This document shows positions 1-12,867 of a DNA stretch of 64,000 nucleotides, in pieces. The DNA lies in the NCBI GenBank assembly GCA_032622095.1, contig CP136063.1:31188987-31252986 (forward strand). The letters are read 5' to 3'. The stretch comes from Siphonodentalium dalli (taxonomy: Eukaryota > Mollusca > Scaphopoda > Gadilida > Siphonodentaliidae). The notes beneath the pieces are model-generated. The model saw nothing but the letters and a program-made list of their open reading frames with translations, searched no databases and was not told where the DNA came from. Position 1 is the first letter of the stretch. Every line of letters begins with the position of its first letter. The position numbers and the translations under genes were made by a program.

Positions 1-357
1 ACTGTTAACTATTGCTGAATTGGCGATAAACCAGAAGATGTATCTCCATGTTTTTTCCCCTTCGCGACCGAGGAGATACGTCATCCTCAACTGATCATGT
101 TTTTCAACACCATTCATGTACTTGTTGTACATGAATATGCCCATCGGCTGAATCACTTCGAGAATTGTTTTTCCCTGGCGTCGATTAGAATATGTCGTTG
201 GGTCAGTCGTCGTGTTAAGTGTGAACACTTGTTTCTTGTCCTGTCATACAGTTGCCGTGAGAAATTCGCCATCCTGCCTAGTTTTATAGTCACCTCGATT
301 TCTTAAGTCGCTGCGAATCCTTCGGGAATCCTTTCCTGTTCTGCTTATGAGTTGGTC
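1..357 (-). pseudogene. piggyBac-type transposase, decayed C-terminal fragment (copy 1)
   Basis: Reverse-strand remnant of a piggyBac-type (DDE_Tnp_1_7 family) transposase. It is recognised by near-identity to the better preserved copy at 30,640-31,297: the frame around 244-300 reads NRGDYKTRQD then EFLTATV, the stretch that leads into the VW(K/Q)DKK strand in this family. Small deletions and substitutions break the frame on both sides, for example near 130-240. The window edge cuts the C-terminal part. The fragment stops at about 357, where DNA shared by all the zinc-finger leaders begins, so it is fused antisense and upstream of ZF1. The same junction is present upstream of ZF2, so it predates the duplication. 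Non-functional. Confidence 0.7.
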
Positions 358-597
358 TTGTACACTGACGCATATGTAGGCTATGTAGCCATCTTTCGTC
401 TTGTGAACGGTTCCACTAAACAAAACCACACAATGAGACGTATGTTAATTCGAGAATTGTTCGACTTGAAAATCGATCGTGATCCTTCCGTATCAAGAAT
501 TAAATTATTTACAGTTACGGTGTGGATTTCGGCTATAATTATATCAGATTCCCGCTACCTTTACCAAATATACAGCTGACTAACACAATTCCACACG
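358..597 (+). promoter_or_regulatory. Shared upstream/leader region of ZF1
   Basis: About 240 bp upstream of the ZF1 start that is clearly homologous to the DNA upstream of ZF2 (34,405-34,640) and, on the other strand, of ZF3 (46,832-47,110) and an orphan leader (58,774-59,050). Shared landmarks include TGTAGGCTATGTAGCCATC, TTGTGAACGGTTC, a block around TGTTCGACTTG, and CACAATTCCA just before the ATG. Retention in otherwise rearranged contexts suggests a promoter or 5' untranslated region that travels with each gene copy; that role is inferred. ZF1 lacks the TATATAGAC element seen before ZF3. Confidence 0.5.
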
Positions 598-1950
598 ATG
601 GGAGATGCTAGCCTGAATGCTCATGAGACCGACAACGCAGGGAATAAACGGCACCATTGTGGCGCATGTGGGAAATCGTTTACCCAATCGAGCTACTTGG
701 TGGCACATAAGAGAATCCACACTGGAGATAAGCCTTACGGTTGTGATATATGCGGGAAATCATTTAATCATTCGAGCAACTTAGCGACGCATAAGAGAAT
801 CCACACCGGAGATAAACCTTACTGTTGTGATATATGCAGGAAATCCTTTAAACGATCGAGCGAATTGGTGACACATACGAGAATCCACACCGGAGATAAG
901 CCTCATCTTTGTGATATATGCGGGAAGTCATTTATCCAATCGAGCGCGTTGGTGGTGCATAAGAGAATCCACACCGGAGATAAACCTTACCATTGTGATA
1001 TATGCAGGAAATCCTTTAAACGATCGAGCGAATTGGTGACACATACGAGAATCCACACCGGAGATAAGCCTCATCTTTGTGATATATGCGGGAAATCATT
1101 TATCCAATCGAACGCGCTGGTGGTGCATACGAGAATACACACCGGAGATAAGCCTTACCGTTGTGATATATGCGGAAAATCATTTAGTAGCTCGTGCCAC
1201 ATGGTGAGACATACGAGAATCCACACCGGAGATGAGCCTTACCGTTGTGATATATGCGGGAACTCATTTAGTCGTTCGAGCCATTTGGTGACACATAAGA
1301 GAATCCACACCGGAGATAAGCCTTACGGTTGTGATATATGTGGGAAATCATTTTGTCAATCGAGCAATTTGGTGGCACATAAGAGAATCCACACCGGAGA
1401 TAAACCTTACCATTGTGATATATGCGGGAAATCATTTAATAGATCGAACTGCTTGGTGACACATAGGAGAATCCACACTGGAGATACGCCTTACTGTTGT
1501 GATATATGCGGGAACTCATTTAATACATCGAGCCACTTGGTGAGACATAAGATAATCCACACCGGAGATAAGCCTTACAGTTGTGATATTTGCGGGAAAT
1601 CATTTAATCAATCGAGCGACTTGGTGAGACATAAGAGAATCCACACCGGAGATAAGCCTTACAATTGTGATATTTGCAGGAAATCATTTAATCAATCGAG
1701 CAGCTTGGTGATACATAAGAGAATACACACTGGAGATAAACCTTACCATTGTGATATATGCAGAAAATCATTTACTCAATCGTGCGACTTGGTGAAACAT
1801 AAGAGAATCCACACCGGAGATAAGCCTTACAGTTGTGATATATGCGGGAAATCATTTAGTCAATCGATCAGCTTGGTGACACATAAGAGAATACACACCG
1901 GAGATGAGCCTCACCGTTGTGATATATATGGGAAATCATTTAATCATTAA
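598..1950 (+). CDS. C2H2 zinc-finger protein, 15 intact fingers (ZF1)
   Basis: A 450-residue protein made almost wholly of classical C2H2 fingers, a family that binds nucleic acid in the nucleus. The leader (residues 1-20, MGDASLNAHET) matches the other four genes and fixes the ATG. Finger 1 starts at Cys21 and fingers repeat every 28 residues (84 bp) with scaffold CDICGKSF and linker HTGDKPY; all zinc ligands are present in fingers 1-15. Finger 16 has Cys to Tyr (CDIYGK) and then a TAA stop. Helix positions -1, 3 and 6 vary (Q/Y/A, H/N/T, R/E/T and so on) while the scaffold is almost constant. Fingers 3-4 and 5-6 are a 168-bp tandem duplication. No KRAB, SCAN, BTB or other effector domain is visible. 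Target and function are unknown. An intron or a longer 3' exon cannot be excluded. Confidence 0.88.
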   Translation: MGDASLNAHETDNAGNKRHHCGACGKSFTQSSYLVAHKRIHTGDKPYGCDICGKSFNHSSNLATHKRIHTGDKPYCCDICRKSFKRSSELVTHTRIHTGDKPHLCDICGKSFIQSSALVVHKRIHTGDKPYHCDICRKSFKRSSELVTHTRIHTGDKPHLCDICGKSFIQSNALVVHTRIHTGDKPYRCDICGKSFSSSCHMVRHTRIHTGDEPYRCDICGNSFSRSSHLVTHKRIHTGDKPYGCDICGKSFCQSSNLVAHKRIHTGDKPYHCDICGKSFNRSNCLVTHRRIHTGDTPYCCDICGNSFNTSSHLVRHKIIHTGDKPYSCDICGKSFNQSSDLVRHKRIHTGDKPYNCDICRKSFNQSSSLVIHKRIHTGDKPYHCDICRKSFTQSCDLVKHKRIHTGDKPYSCDICGKSFSQSISLVTHKRIHTGDEPHRCDIYGKSFNH

Positions 1951-3278
<1,328 letters not shown>

Positions 3279-4240
3279 AGTCCAGACGCCAGGAATTTTT
3301 TTTTAGATTCTGTTCAACCGGCCACCAAGAAAATTTCCGCCTATTGCCTGTTGTGGGGAACTACATTGCGGTTCATGTAAGGGTGGATGTAAATTCTGAA
3401 AGTGTTGCAAAATGTTTTTATTCATGGTTTTTGATTGAATAAAGCTTAAAATAACCATAAACTGATATTTCAAACTACAGATGACACTTTATGTCATATT
3501 GGCATTATTTCCCTTTAAAATGTTAGGAATAGAGATACTATTTCACATCGCCACTCAAGATTTTGGAAAATAAATACTATTTTCGAAAAATAATTATTTA
3601 AGTGCGTTTTTTGGGCAAATATTTGCTTTCGTTTCAATTTATTTCTGAAACTGATAGCACACAGCTTGTAATTTCGCTAGTTAAATCCGAATGTTAAAGC
3701 GTAATAATTTTCTACGACAAACTGGGAAGTCAAATTGCCAGAAAAAAACTCTGGATAATGCCTTGAATGACTAATTTTTGTAAAAAAATATAAACCTCCC
3801 CCCTAAAATTAGAAAATTGTCATTTTTGGCAGTTTTGATCATAAGATGCTTGCTATGTAATATCACAATGGAAATACACCAGTACCCGATCTTACCGTTG
3901 TCACAATGTCAACGGAGTGTCAAATTAGTACCGAGTTGTAGCTTTAAGCTAAACCTAGTGATTGCATATAAATATTCAAGACGGCCTCCATCATTCAACA
4001 AGTGAAATAAGACCATACGGATGTGATCATATTATATCTAGTTGCAGGAGATAAAGCTCAAGTTTGAACAACTTCTGAATGTCTAAAAGTTCATACAGCA
4101 ACTGAAAAAGTTAACTGCCATAGTTTTGTAAGGTGATATAATCCTGAGTTGTAAGAATTTACATTCACAACAAGCACTGAAATGGCAATATAATCATTTT
4201 GTTTTTTGGGAAAAATTTAATATTTCGCCACTAAGTAAAA
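3279..4240 (+). repeat. Terminal inverted repeat, left, copy A
   Basis: Inverse of the tract at about 11,900-12,861 over some 0.95 kb with many substitutions. Shared blocks include the AACTGGGAAGTCAAATTGCC region, the AATATTTGCTTTCGTTTCAA region and a C-rich run near 3797. Only about 180 bp between 4,240 and the coding region near 4,510 lies outside it. Confidence 0.75.
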
Positions 4241-6119
4241 TAACATGTGCAAATAGTAATTGGTACGAAATAAAACTAGTTGGGTATGCTATAAACTGTT
4301 CTCATCGCTCACTTCTCCGTCACTCGTACAGTTATTGTCACACAGTTATTGATCGCAGCCACATGCATCGGTGCATTGAACATCCTCTTTCCTACAACGG
4401 CAACGTCATGTACTGCAATCGGACTTGCACTTGCATATGGTGAGTTCGAGAACGGCAGTCGGAGCTGGAGCGAGTGACATCATTTCCGGAACAAGGTGCC
4501 CATTATAATTATTAAGTATCCAGCCATTTGGGTCGTGGTAATGACAGCAACAACATTGGGAAAAGAGCATGAGTCCATATATACGTTCGATAGTTAACGC
4601 ATTTTGGGTGAGAATTGAATGAGTCCATGGTCGGTGGCAGTTTGTCCCTTCTCACGTTCTTCGTAGCGCAAGTCATCCAGGGATATCGAATCACGGTTGG
4701 AATAAACCAAAGAAACAAGAGACCCAAATGTTTCCCTCATATGGTTCGGAATGCGAGTCGGGTCATCCCCCATCTGCGTAAACGCCGGGATCAGTTCTGG
4801 GTGATCTTTCAATGTTCTGAACCATTTCAATTTCCTAATAGAACTGAATGCGTTTGTCGAATCGCATCAGCTAAATTAATGAACTGCTGGAATAATCAGT
4901 GACATGTCCTTGCCCACAACCTTTGCAAATCATGCACTGGGATATATCGACGTCGTTTGCCATTACCAGTTAGGAAGAATAACTCGTATACCCAGTAGTA
5001 CACAAAACATTGGGCACATCGCCAGAACGTCTGATTCACCACTCCAAACAATGAATATTTCAACTTGCAGTTCACTTGCTGCATGCCCCATGTGTACGAA
5101 CATTCTTGAGTCAAGTTTCTTCGCGGTCGGACTCAAGATACCCAGACCAACCGCAACCATCCTTTGATAAAAACATTACTTTCTTTGAATCTGGAAATCC
5201 ACCCGCAAGAAACACTTGCTGGTCATGCGACAGTAACAATGGTATCTTTAGGGACCAATTATTGGATAACAAGTTGACCATGTTTATTTTGTGAAGTTCT
5301 GTTCGAGTCATGCATTCCACTCATTTCCAAAGTTTGCAACGCAACTGAGGATTTTGAATGGGGCGTGATATAGAACCGGTTTAGAGCTGCAGACTGGCAA
5401 CACAAATCCCGATATTTACCACAGTCCATATTTATGGATTGTTTTATGGCCATAACATGCCAAACTTCATGTGTCTTTCGGAAAAACGACAAATGCTATA
5501 TGCAGTTTCTTCTCGAACATTAGTCTCGACTCAGTTACATTGACTATGGCCCCACAGGGCGTAGTTTACATGTTTACACATGAAATCCAGAGGAATAATT
5601 TCTGCTGGTGTCCCAATTTCATACAACACATTATCATGGTCAATTGGATGCGGCGGTTCAATGTGTTCTTCGTTGCAACTAAGCCAGTCTGAAACGACTT
5701 CCACCTCAACTGTCCAAATGTTTTGTTCATCAGCTTATGCAAACGAACTCCACGGTTATACGACTTTCCGCATACAATCCGGTTTAAAGTGGCGCCACCA
5801 TGCACCCAGTTTCTATAACAATGTCTTCGAAGCCCTTTCATAGCTCTGTACACCCCTACCAACGTCGTTATCAAATTCATCAGGGTTCTTCCATTCAATC
5901 ATATGAGCCTTGCAGTATGTTGCTTCGTCGTATGCTACATAAGACCAATTATGTCCTAGAGTCCTGAACAAATTCTGAAATCGTTTCGTCGTTGTATATA
6001 CTGTTTCAAAATCAGTCGCTGAACCAGGAACCATCGGACAACATCCAATGTTAGTCTTCGTCACGTTGATTCGATTAGTGACACTATCATGATATACACT
6101 CCAGCCACACTGTTAAAAC

Positions 6120-6360
6120 ACAACCGTGAATTTCACGGGAAATATGCCGGCAATTTGGGGACCGGTTGGACCGTGAATTTTTCACGGTCAAACCGTGAAC
6201 CAATTTACAGCCAAACCGTGAATTTTCACGGCCTATCCGTTCTTGAATATACAACTGAACCGTGAATATTTTACGGTTTGACCGTGAACCCATTTACAGC
6301 CAAACCGTGAATTTTCACGGTCTGCCCATTTCTCAGTTACAGTCACACCGTAAAATTTTT
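6120..6360. repeat. Cluster of CCGTGAA...TTCACGG palindromes
   Basis: At least five short inverted repeats built on CCGTGAATTTTCACGG and variants, interleaved with CAATTTACAGCC or CCATTTACAGCC, lie within 250 bp of the left end of the nested element. The right end carries a related AATTTACAGC motif. Subterminal palindrome clusters of this kind commonly serve as transposase binding sites; that role is inferred here. Confidence 0.7.
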
Positions 6361-8999
6361 AGTAATTAGTCTGTTCATGTATTGACTTTTGTGGTCATTA
6401 ATATAGGCCTGATGATTGAAAATTGAAAATCTATTCCTTATAATTTCAAAGATATTTAGCAATATTGTAAATTCAACTTCGGACAGACACATGTATTATG
6501 TGAAATGCATATGCACCTGGGGGTGGTTTCATACAACCTTAGTAAAGCTGAAAGTGTATTTGTATGTATTTCATGAATTATCTAACCTGAAAATGCATTA
6601 ACTTCTGAGATAACTTTCTGTGCACTTTACATGTAGCTTAACTGCAACTATGCTAAATCCTGCAGTCCAATTTCACTGCTAATATACATGTACCGGTAGT
6701 CCGGTATTGTATAGTTTGAGTAAGTATAGAGTGTCAATGGAATCTATTAAATAAAATGCACAGACGGTTATCGCATATAGGTTAGCGCGTTTCCAGGATA
6801 GAAAACTCTTTGAAAAAACATACAAAGACAACATCTTTCGCTTAATAGTAAAATGTAAATATTATGTAGACAAATAACATTTATTGAACCTGATAAACTG
6901 ATGAATCAGTGACACAACAGTCAACATATTCCTCTATCCATGTACTTGATTTCTCCATAACAGTATACATGTACATATCCAGAAATTTCCATGTCCGTTT
7001 GGTCAGCCAATGTATTGGCAACAGTATTTCTTCACAAAAATCCAGTTCATTTGAAAGAACATCCGAAATATCATTGAACAACTAAATTAAACACCACTGT
7101 CCTGCAACTGTCAACTTTATATATCAGACAGTGCATCAGTTGCCATCGCATGCTTATAGGAAAGCTGGTTGTCGTCGCTGAGTCTTATATTCGAATCTTG
7201 GAACTGTCTCGTGTATCAGAATATCTCACTTAAATTTCCACAAATCTTGTAACATTATATTCAGTGCATTTCTGTGCCAGTTCCTATTGAACATTCTCGA
7301 TTTATTGGAACCAGCTGACACCAGCAAGACCGGAACAGTCCATAATTCACTAGAATATGTTTGAGATGGTACCGGTACTACATGTATATGTAATAGACCA
7401 TAATTGTAAATACTAGATTTCATTGAACCAATCAAGGAATCTGTTCTTCAGTCACACTCGCGCACACACACCCTAGGCCTAGTACCGGTACTGGTACCGT
7501 ACTTTGGTTATTACACATCAACTTGAGAAGATTGTACCATCCGTATGTTGTGTCCGATGTTTTTTCGCAGATACTCGGTTGATGCTAACCTGTGCAAGCT
7601 CAGTGTAGCTCCTGAAAGAAAGAATAATTTAATATATTAGTGACTCATTGAATTGCATCCTAATTATGATTGTTATTAGGGTGACATCTTACCTGCCTGC
7701 ACTTTTTTCTAAGATTCTCGACTTTAAAATCATATTATGGTATTGTACCAGAGTACATGTAATTTGATTGTAAGAAAAATACCTAACCAATTCAAAGACA
7801 ACAGTCTTCAAAATTATACCACAATGTCACAGTTGGCCTATTGGAAGTATTTCCGTGTTCGGTCAATCAGTGCACATGCATCAATGCGCTTCAAATGAGA
7901 CATGATAGTACGTAATTGAATTACCTTATCATGGAAGATGGACTTATAAACATTTGAGACCAATGTAGATGTGGTTATCAGTGGTTATTGGTTAATATTC
8001 AAGACGTTTGCATCTCAAAATTCACGATATTTTTCATTTCCGTGTTCCATTCGTGAATACTCAAGTACACGGCGAGATGGATAATATATTAAAAATCACG
8101 GATGTGGAAGAGGATATATTTAGAATTTAAGACGGATGCATTGTGATCTGCATGTACTAGACAGACACTCACTTTTAAAACAATTCCTATCTCTTTGATC
8201 AAATTATGTATACATTGGCATTTTTAACAATAATCACGCTAAGCATCTACTTAGTATATATATATGGCACAGGGATGGCACCCGTATTCCACCGACGCAG
8301 GGGCTATAATATCCGTTGGGGGGGGGGGGGGGGGGTGCTATTATACCGTAATGCTATCTGGCTTATCATTGCACATTTCCCCGACGAGGAGGAGGAGATG
8401 ACTAAGCTGTACACCACTAAGTTAGTGATACCCCTGTCATTGAACCAGACCGAACTCCCATGTACATCGAACTGTCGAAGTGTTAGAAATATCTTACCTA
8501 ATATTATGTCAAACTGAAAAATATATGCTGTTGTTGTCTAAAAACAACATTTTCCCACTAATTTCTCAAACAATGAGAACAATTTCAACATATATGTGAC
8601 AGAATATGGTTCTGTTCTCCAAATTTGCAACCGTTGAAAACTTTTACCAAATGTTGGGTAGGGTGAGACATTATTGCCAATCAAATATCAAATCATACCG
8701 GGAATGGAACAATATATAGCGTACTTACCTATGGTAATTCTGTGAAGATCGCCACACAACATGCACGCAGGAGAAATGCTGATCAAATATGTTCGAGAAC
8801 AAAACAAAGCAAAATAAGAAACTGGTACCGTATCTTTGTTGTTGTTGAGTCGTTTCCGGCCGAAGGCCGGGTAGGATGGTCGGACTGCAGTTTGCATGTC
8901 CCTTCACCCTTTCTTGATTTATTCGATGAAGATCGGTAATTTTGGCTGTTGTAGGTGCTGTGGTTGGAGGCAAGGCGGCGAAAGCGTGGTGGGGGAGTC

Positions 9000-10292
9000 C
9001 TAGCGGCGGTTGTTTTGTGTCTTTCTATTTCTCTTTTTTGGCGGTGGTTCGGATGGTGATGTTTGGTAACTTGAAGTCGGACGATTGAAGAGCTTTTCGG
9101 TTTCGGATTGTTTTAACTCGGCTTTTCTTAATGATTCTTGTGCTTTCGCTAAGAGTTCCATTGTGTGCTTTTGTCTTTCTTCGGAATCGGAATCAGATGT
9201 GTCGTCGGAGTCGGAATCAGATGTGTCGTTGGTGTCGGAGTCAGATGTGTCTTCTGAGTCGGATGTTTGTGCTTCTTTTGCTTCTAATTCGTCTAAGATT
9301 GCCTTTGCTTTCATTCTAGTCTCTTCTGCTTTCTTAATTGTTTCGTCTACGCTGGCTCGATATTTAGCTGATTCTTTCATGTAGTTGTAGTTTTCTCTCC
9401 ATTATCTGGTGGCATCTGTTTCTTGTTCGGTTACCGGTGGTATAGGATTGGCAGTTGAAGGCTCCGGCTCAGTGTATTCCGGAGTCTTCGGGTTGAAGTC
9501 CATGTCTGGCCGTGGAGGTGATGGTGGTGGTGATTCCATCTCCTGGACAGACTGGGCCGGGATTTCGACTGCATGGGAGGAGCTGGCTGGTGTAATGTCC
9601 GTCGCCTTCTTCTCTTTCCATGCGGCTAGTCTCTCGGCATCTCTTTTTTTTCTTGATGGTGATTTCTTTTTCTTCTTTTTTATCTTTTGTCGTCGAACTT
9701 TCCGTGTTGATCTGGTATTATCCGGTCCACTCCCGGTAGGGAGCCCTGAAAAGGGCTGTGCCGGGCCGGACTGGAAATCCAGAATCAACTGGTATCCGCC
9801 TTTGTGAGCGTGGAGTGACCAGCTCAGACAAGGCGTGACATGCATGGAGTCCAGCATTGTAGTAACACTAATTGGAATAAGCGGTGGCGTAGTCATCCTG
9901 AGAGGTGGCGATCCAAGCTCTCTGGAGGTCCGACTGCTGTGACTGTGTGCTGATGGTGAATGGTGAATGGTGTGCTGATGTGGTACCGTATCAACAGGCT
10001 GTTTAAAACTATATATCTGAATTCTTAACGATGCACATGTGATGGAATTTAAATCTAACAGCGTGCCTGAGGCACTTCCCCTGTATAATAGTCTACCGGT
10101 ACGTAATTGATACCGCAAACAGGATATGCCAACCCCGATCTCGCCACATAGTCGCAATCCATGTTGATTAGTAGTGACAGCTATATAGCTTTGTCGGTTA
10201 AAACACTGCTTTGAGCTGTAAGCTGGGCGTGAATGGAATCTTTGTGATAACAGGCCGATTTCTACAGCTTTTAGCTGTAAATCGGGGCCCAA
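9000..10292 (-). pseudogene. Element-borne basic/acidic protein, one in-frame stop
   Basis: Two blocks on the same minus-strand frame: 10,292-9,402 (296 codons) and 9,380-9,000 (126 codons), separated by a single TAA at 9,402-9,404 and a few sense codons. The first block has a low-complexity N-terminus, an LILDFQSGPAQPF segment near residue 170, a Lys-rich run and KSPSRKKRDAERLAAW, then a Pro-rich tail. The second has an alanine/lysine helix of coiled-coil type, an acidic DTSDSD repeat (about 9,180-9,265) and a basic C-terminus. The basic motif is familiar from uncharacterised repeat-encoded proteins of aquatic invertebrates; no function can be assigned. The upstream part of the first block may be outside the true gene. 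Confidence 0.45.
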
Positions 10293-11899
10293 TTTACAGC
10301 TCGTTGTATGAGTGCAGGAACATATCCCGATTTACCTCTCTCAAAATGTACATAGCATAACTTAGTCGGTATTGTGAAAGAGAACATAGCTTTTGTCTCA
10401 TGTATGCATGTTCTTTGGAACACACGTTGAACCAACGGATGCGCATTTTCCAGTTAGATGCACTGGGCCCGGTTGCTTCCCTTCCACACACGAATAGTTT
10501 TATCAAATGAAATATGGGTTTCTGGTTGGCGTTCATCCTTCTTTGGAATCACACCGAAGCAAACCTACTGAGATCAGCTGCCTGATATAACACCATATTC
10601 ACCACGTCGTGGTTATATCCACCTACACATGCTGTCGCTGCCCCATATGTCATATTGGTTGGCACTGTCAATCCGTCTCTCTCAATTTGTTCAAAACATG
10701 TGTAGTACTGGACGATAACTGCAGTTCCTTGAGCATAGCCCTGGTGTTTGATGCGACATTGATGGCATTCTGTATATTAAGGGATTTACTGATCGCGAGT
10801 TCAGGTTTAGTCCGTGATTTATCATTAAAACACACTTTGTCAGAGTAATTCAGTTCAATCTTTTCCTTCAGTTTCTGTGAAGTGTAGACCTGGCTACACT
10901 TCGGTTTGCCTATTTGTCGTAATATGTCCAGGAACTTTGATAGTAGATTACCCATATCATATGTGACACCTTTTTCAAAGTTCGAGAGAATACAACCATC
11001 AAATGTTCCAGTGCAACATCGTGTGGGGTAATCGTGTTACTGGAGGTGATGGGCTCCAGCAGATATTTACTATGACACAACCTGTGATGTCTTGCCTCAA
11101 GTGCTATCAACTTCGAAATGTCAAACCCAACACGCCGTTGCATCATGTCATCCTCCTTTTCCTTCGCACATCGTTCGGTAGTTTCGCAAGATGTAAATGT
11201 ACTGACCCGAACTAATGTCTTTACTCCCAGGTGAGACAACTTTGAGCATATAAGACATCTAGTTTTGAAGTCGAAATATTCTCTTGTAACTTGTGGATTT
11301 GTCTGATCAACAGTCGTGGATGTGGGCTGTTTGACTAATCTGAGATCCGAAGAACTTGTGAAACTGGAGATTGGAGAAACAACTCTTATGCAAACTTATG
11401 TTGAGATCTTTAAGGTCAATTCCATATTCTTCATATGATGATCGACGAACACCCAGAGCAACTGAAAACGATTCCAAACAAGAATCGGAAGCTTTTCGCA
11501 GATTCTCGTCTTTTAATTTCTGACATAATAAACACCGTTTGAAATTCAACGAAAGTTTACACTTTTTGGCAACGGGTATTAATTTGAGAGGACTCGTCTC
11601 CATTTCAATTGAATCACTGTAATCTGCAGTTAAATGCAGCAAATTATTAAGGTTTGATACAGGAATTTTCCGGAAAATTACAAAGCGGGCAGTATCAGTT
11701 AGAAAACATTAATGAATCGAACGCTGATTTTAGTCCTAAACATACACTTCATTGAGTATTTTTCGAAATCAGTATAACTATTAGAGCTTGTGTTGTAGCT
11801 ACGACATATGAAATCTTTATTTTAACATAATGATGATTAGTATTGCCATAAAGCAATAACTTGTCATAGCTAGTTCGAGTTTTCGGTTTATGGTTATTT

Positions 11900-12861
11900 T
11901 AAGCGGATAACGATGAATGATGGCGAAAAATAACTTTTTCACACAACAAAATAATATTGCCAGTTAAGAGCTTGTTGTACATGTAAACTCAGGATTATAT
12001 TACTTTACGAAACTATGAAAGTTAACTTTTTTCAGTTGTTGTATGAACTTCTAGACATACAAAAGTTATTCAAACTTGGGTTTTAAGTCCTGCAACTAAA
12101 TATAAATTGATCACATCCGTATGGTCTGATTTCGCTTATTGGATGTAGAAGCCGTCTTTAATATTTATATGCAATCCAAAGGTTTGGTTTAAAGCTACAG
12201 ATCGGTACTAACTTGACCCTCCGGTGACATTGTGAACACGGTAAGATCGGGTACGGGTGTATTTCCATTGTAATATTACAGAACAAGCGTCTTTTTAACG
12301 AAACTGCAAAAATTACAATTTTAAGGGGGAGGGTTATATTTTTTACAAACAATAATCATTAGAGGCACTATCTGAAGTTTGTAGCTGGCAATTTGACATC
12401 CCAGTGTATTGTAGAAATTTATTACGCTTTGACACAAGGAATTCATTAGGGAGATTACAAGCTGTGTGTCATCAGTTTCAGAAATAAATTTAAACGAAAG
12501 CAAATATTTGCCCAAAAAAAACCCTTAAATATTTTTTTTCCTCGAAAATAGTATTTATTTTCCAAAATCTTGTGTAGCGATGTGGAATAATATATCTATT
12601 ACTAAGACTTTGAAGGAAAATAATGCCAAAATGACATAAACTGTCATCTGTAGTTTGAGTTTTCAGTTTATGGTAATTTTAGGCTTAATTCAATTAAAAA
12701 CCATGAATAGAAAAAAAAAGTGAAACACTTTCAGAAATTACATCCACCCTTGCATGGACCGCACTGTAGTCCCCCACAACAGGCAACACGTGGAAATTTT
12801 CTTGGTGATCGGTTGAACTAACTCCTAAAATAGAGCCCTTTTCAGACTTGGCGTCTGTACT
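11900..12861 (-). repeat. Terminal inverted repeat, right, copy A
   Basis: Inverse partner of 3279-4240. It begins next to the 5' end of the transposon gene (first coding block at 11,642) and ends in GGCGTCTGTACT at 12,861. It contains no gene of its own; a short open frame at 12,158-12,515 is a by-product of the repeat. Confidence 0.75.
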
Positions 12862-12867
12862 AATATG

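Larger units (their letters stand above)
6108..10314. mobile_element. 4.2-kb nested insertion with CACTG...GAGTG ends
   Basis: Copy B contains the uninterrupted sequence (in this orientation CCAGCCAGGAAC), so the limits here are exact: the left flank ends CCAGCCA at 6107 and the right flank resumes CAGGAAC at 10,315, giving a 2-bp CA duplication. The ends read CACTGTTAAAAC and TATGAGTG, giving an inverted CACT terminus. That and the 2-bp duplication resemble CACTA/EnSpm-type elements, but no transposase of that type was recognised. It carries palindromic subterminal repeats on the left and a basic/acidic-repeat protein gene on the right. The middle (6,400-8,900) is AT-rich with no gene recognised, plus a G-run near 8320. 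Confidence 0.65.
4510..11642 (-). pseudogene. Transposon-encoded protein gene of copy A, broken and split by an insert
   Basis: Read on the minus strand from 11,642 the blocks match those of copy B one for one. An N-terminal block has Cys pairs (CLLCQKLKDENLRK) and ends HIHDC. Others contain RHHRLCHSKY, NTRAMLKELQLSSSTTHVLN, a block with VAYDEATYCKAHMIEW and KSYNRGVRLHKLM, a block with SGESDVLAMCPMFCVLLG, and a final KWFRTLKDHPELIPAFTQMG block. Proteins with this order (a D.A.Y.KA..I.W motif, an ED/SD-DVL motif, and an A-L-x-G-C-D-S-T motif further on) are abundant repeat-derived proteins in marine invertebrates; I cannot name the family. Frames change several times and the 6,108-10,314 insert splits the gene, so it is dead. 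Confidence 0.65.
3279..12861 (-). mobile_element. Long-TIR DNA transposon, copy A (with nested insert)
   Basis: A 5.4-kb element expanded to 9.6 kb by the insert at 6,108-10,314. Its ends are inverted repeats: AGTCCAGACGCC at 3279 and the inverse at 12,861, continuing imperfectly for about 0.95 kb on each side. Copy B (39,982-45,392) has the same ends, size and internal sequence in the opposite orientation. The coding strand is minus. The target duplication is unclear (flanks tat/aat, or ata/ata if the end is set one base out). The superfamily is not recognised. The very long inverted repeats and a multi-domain degenerate gene with a nuclease-like part recall large cut-and-paste elements such as Academ, but that is only a guess. 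Confidence 0.8.

Noticed and set aside
598-1950. Regular 84-bp repeats that could be mistaken for a CRISPR or satellite array
   Set aside because: The repeats translate into C2H2 fingers with correct ligands and the variable parts fall at helix contact positions; there is no repeat-spacer structure.
8317-8336. G-runs (also about 15,376, 17,670, 25,516 and 51,724) as functional G-quadruplexes
   Set aside because: Simple homopolymer tracts with no shared context; possible sequencing-length uncertainty.
9085-9384. Ser/Glu/Asp-rich plus-strand frame opposite the SD repeat
   Set aside because: A complement of the acidic repeat on the minus strand, which has the better overall composition and longer context.
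4510-11642. Naming the long-TIR element as Academ or another known superfamily
   Set aside because: The nuclease-like motif and long inverted repeats are suggestive only; target duplication and catalytic residues could not be settled.
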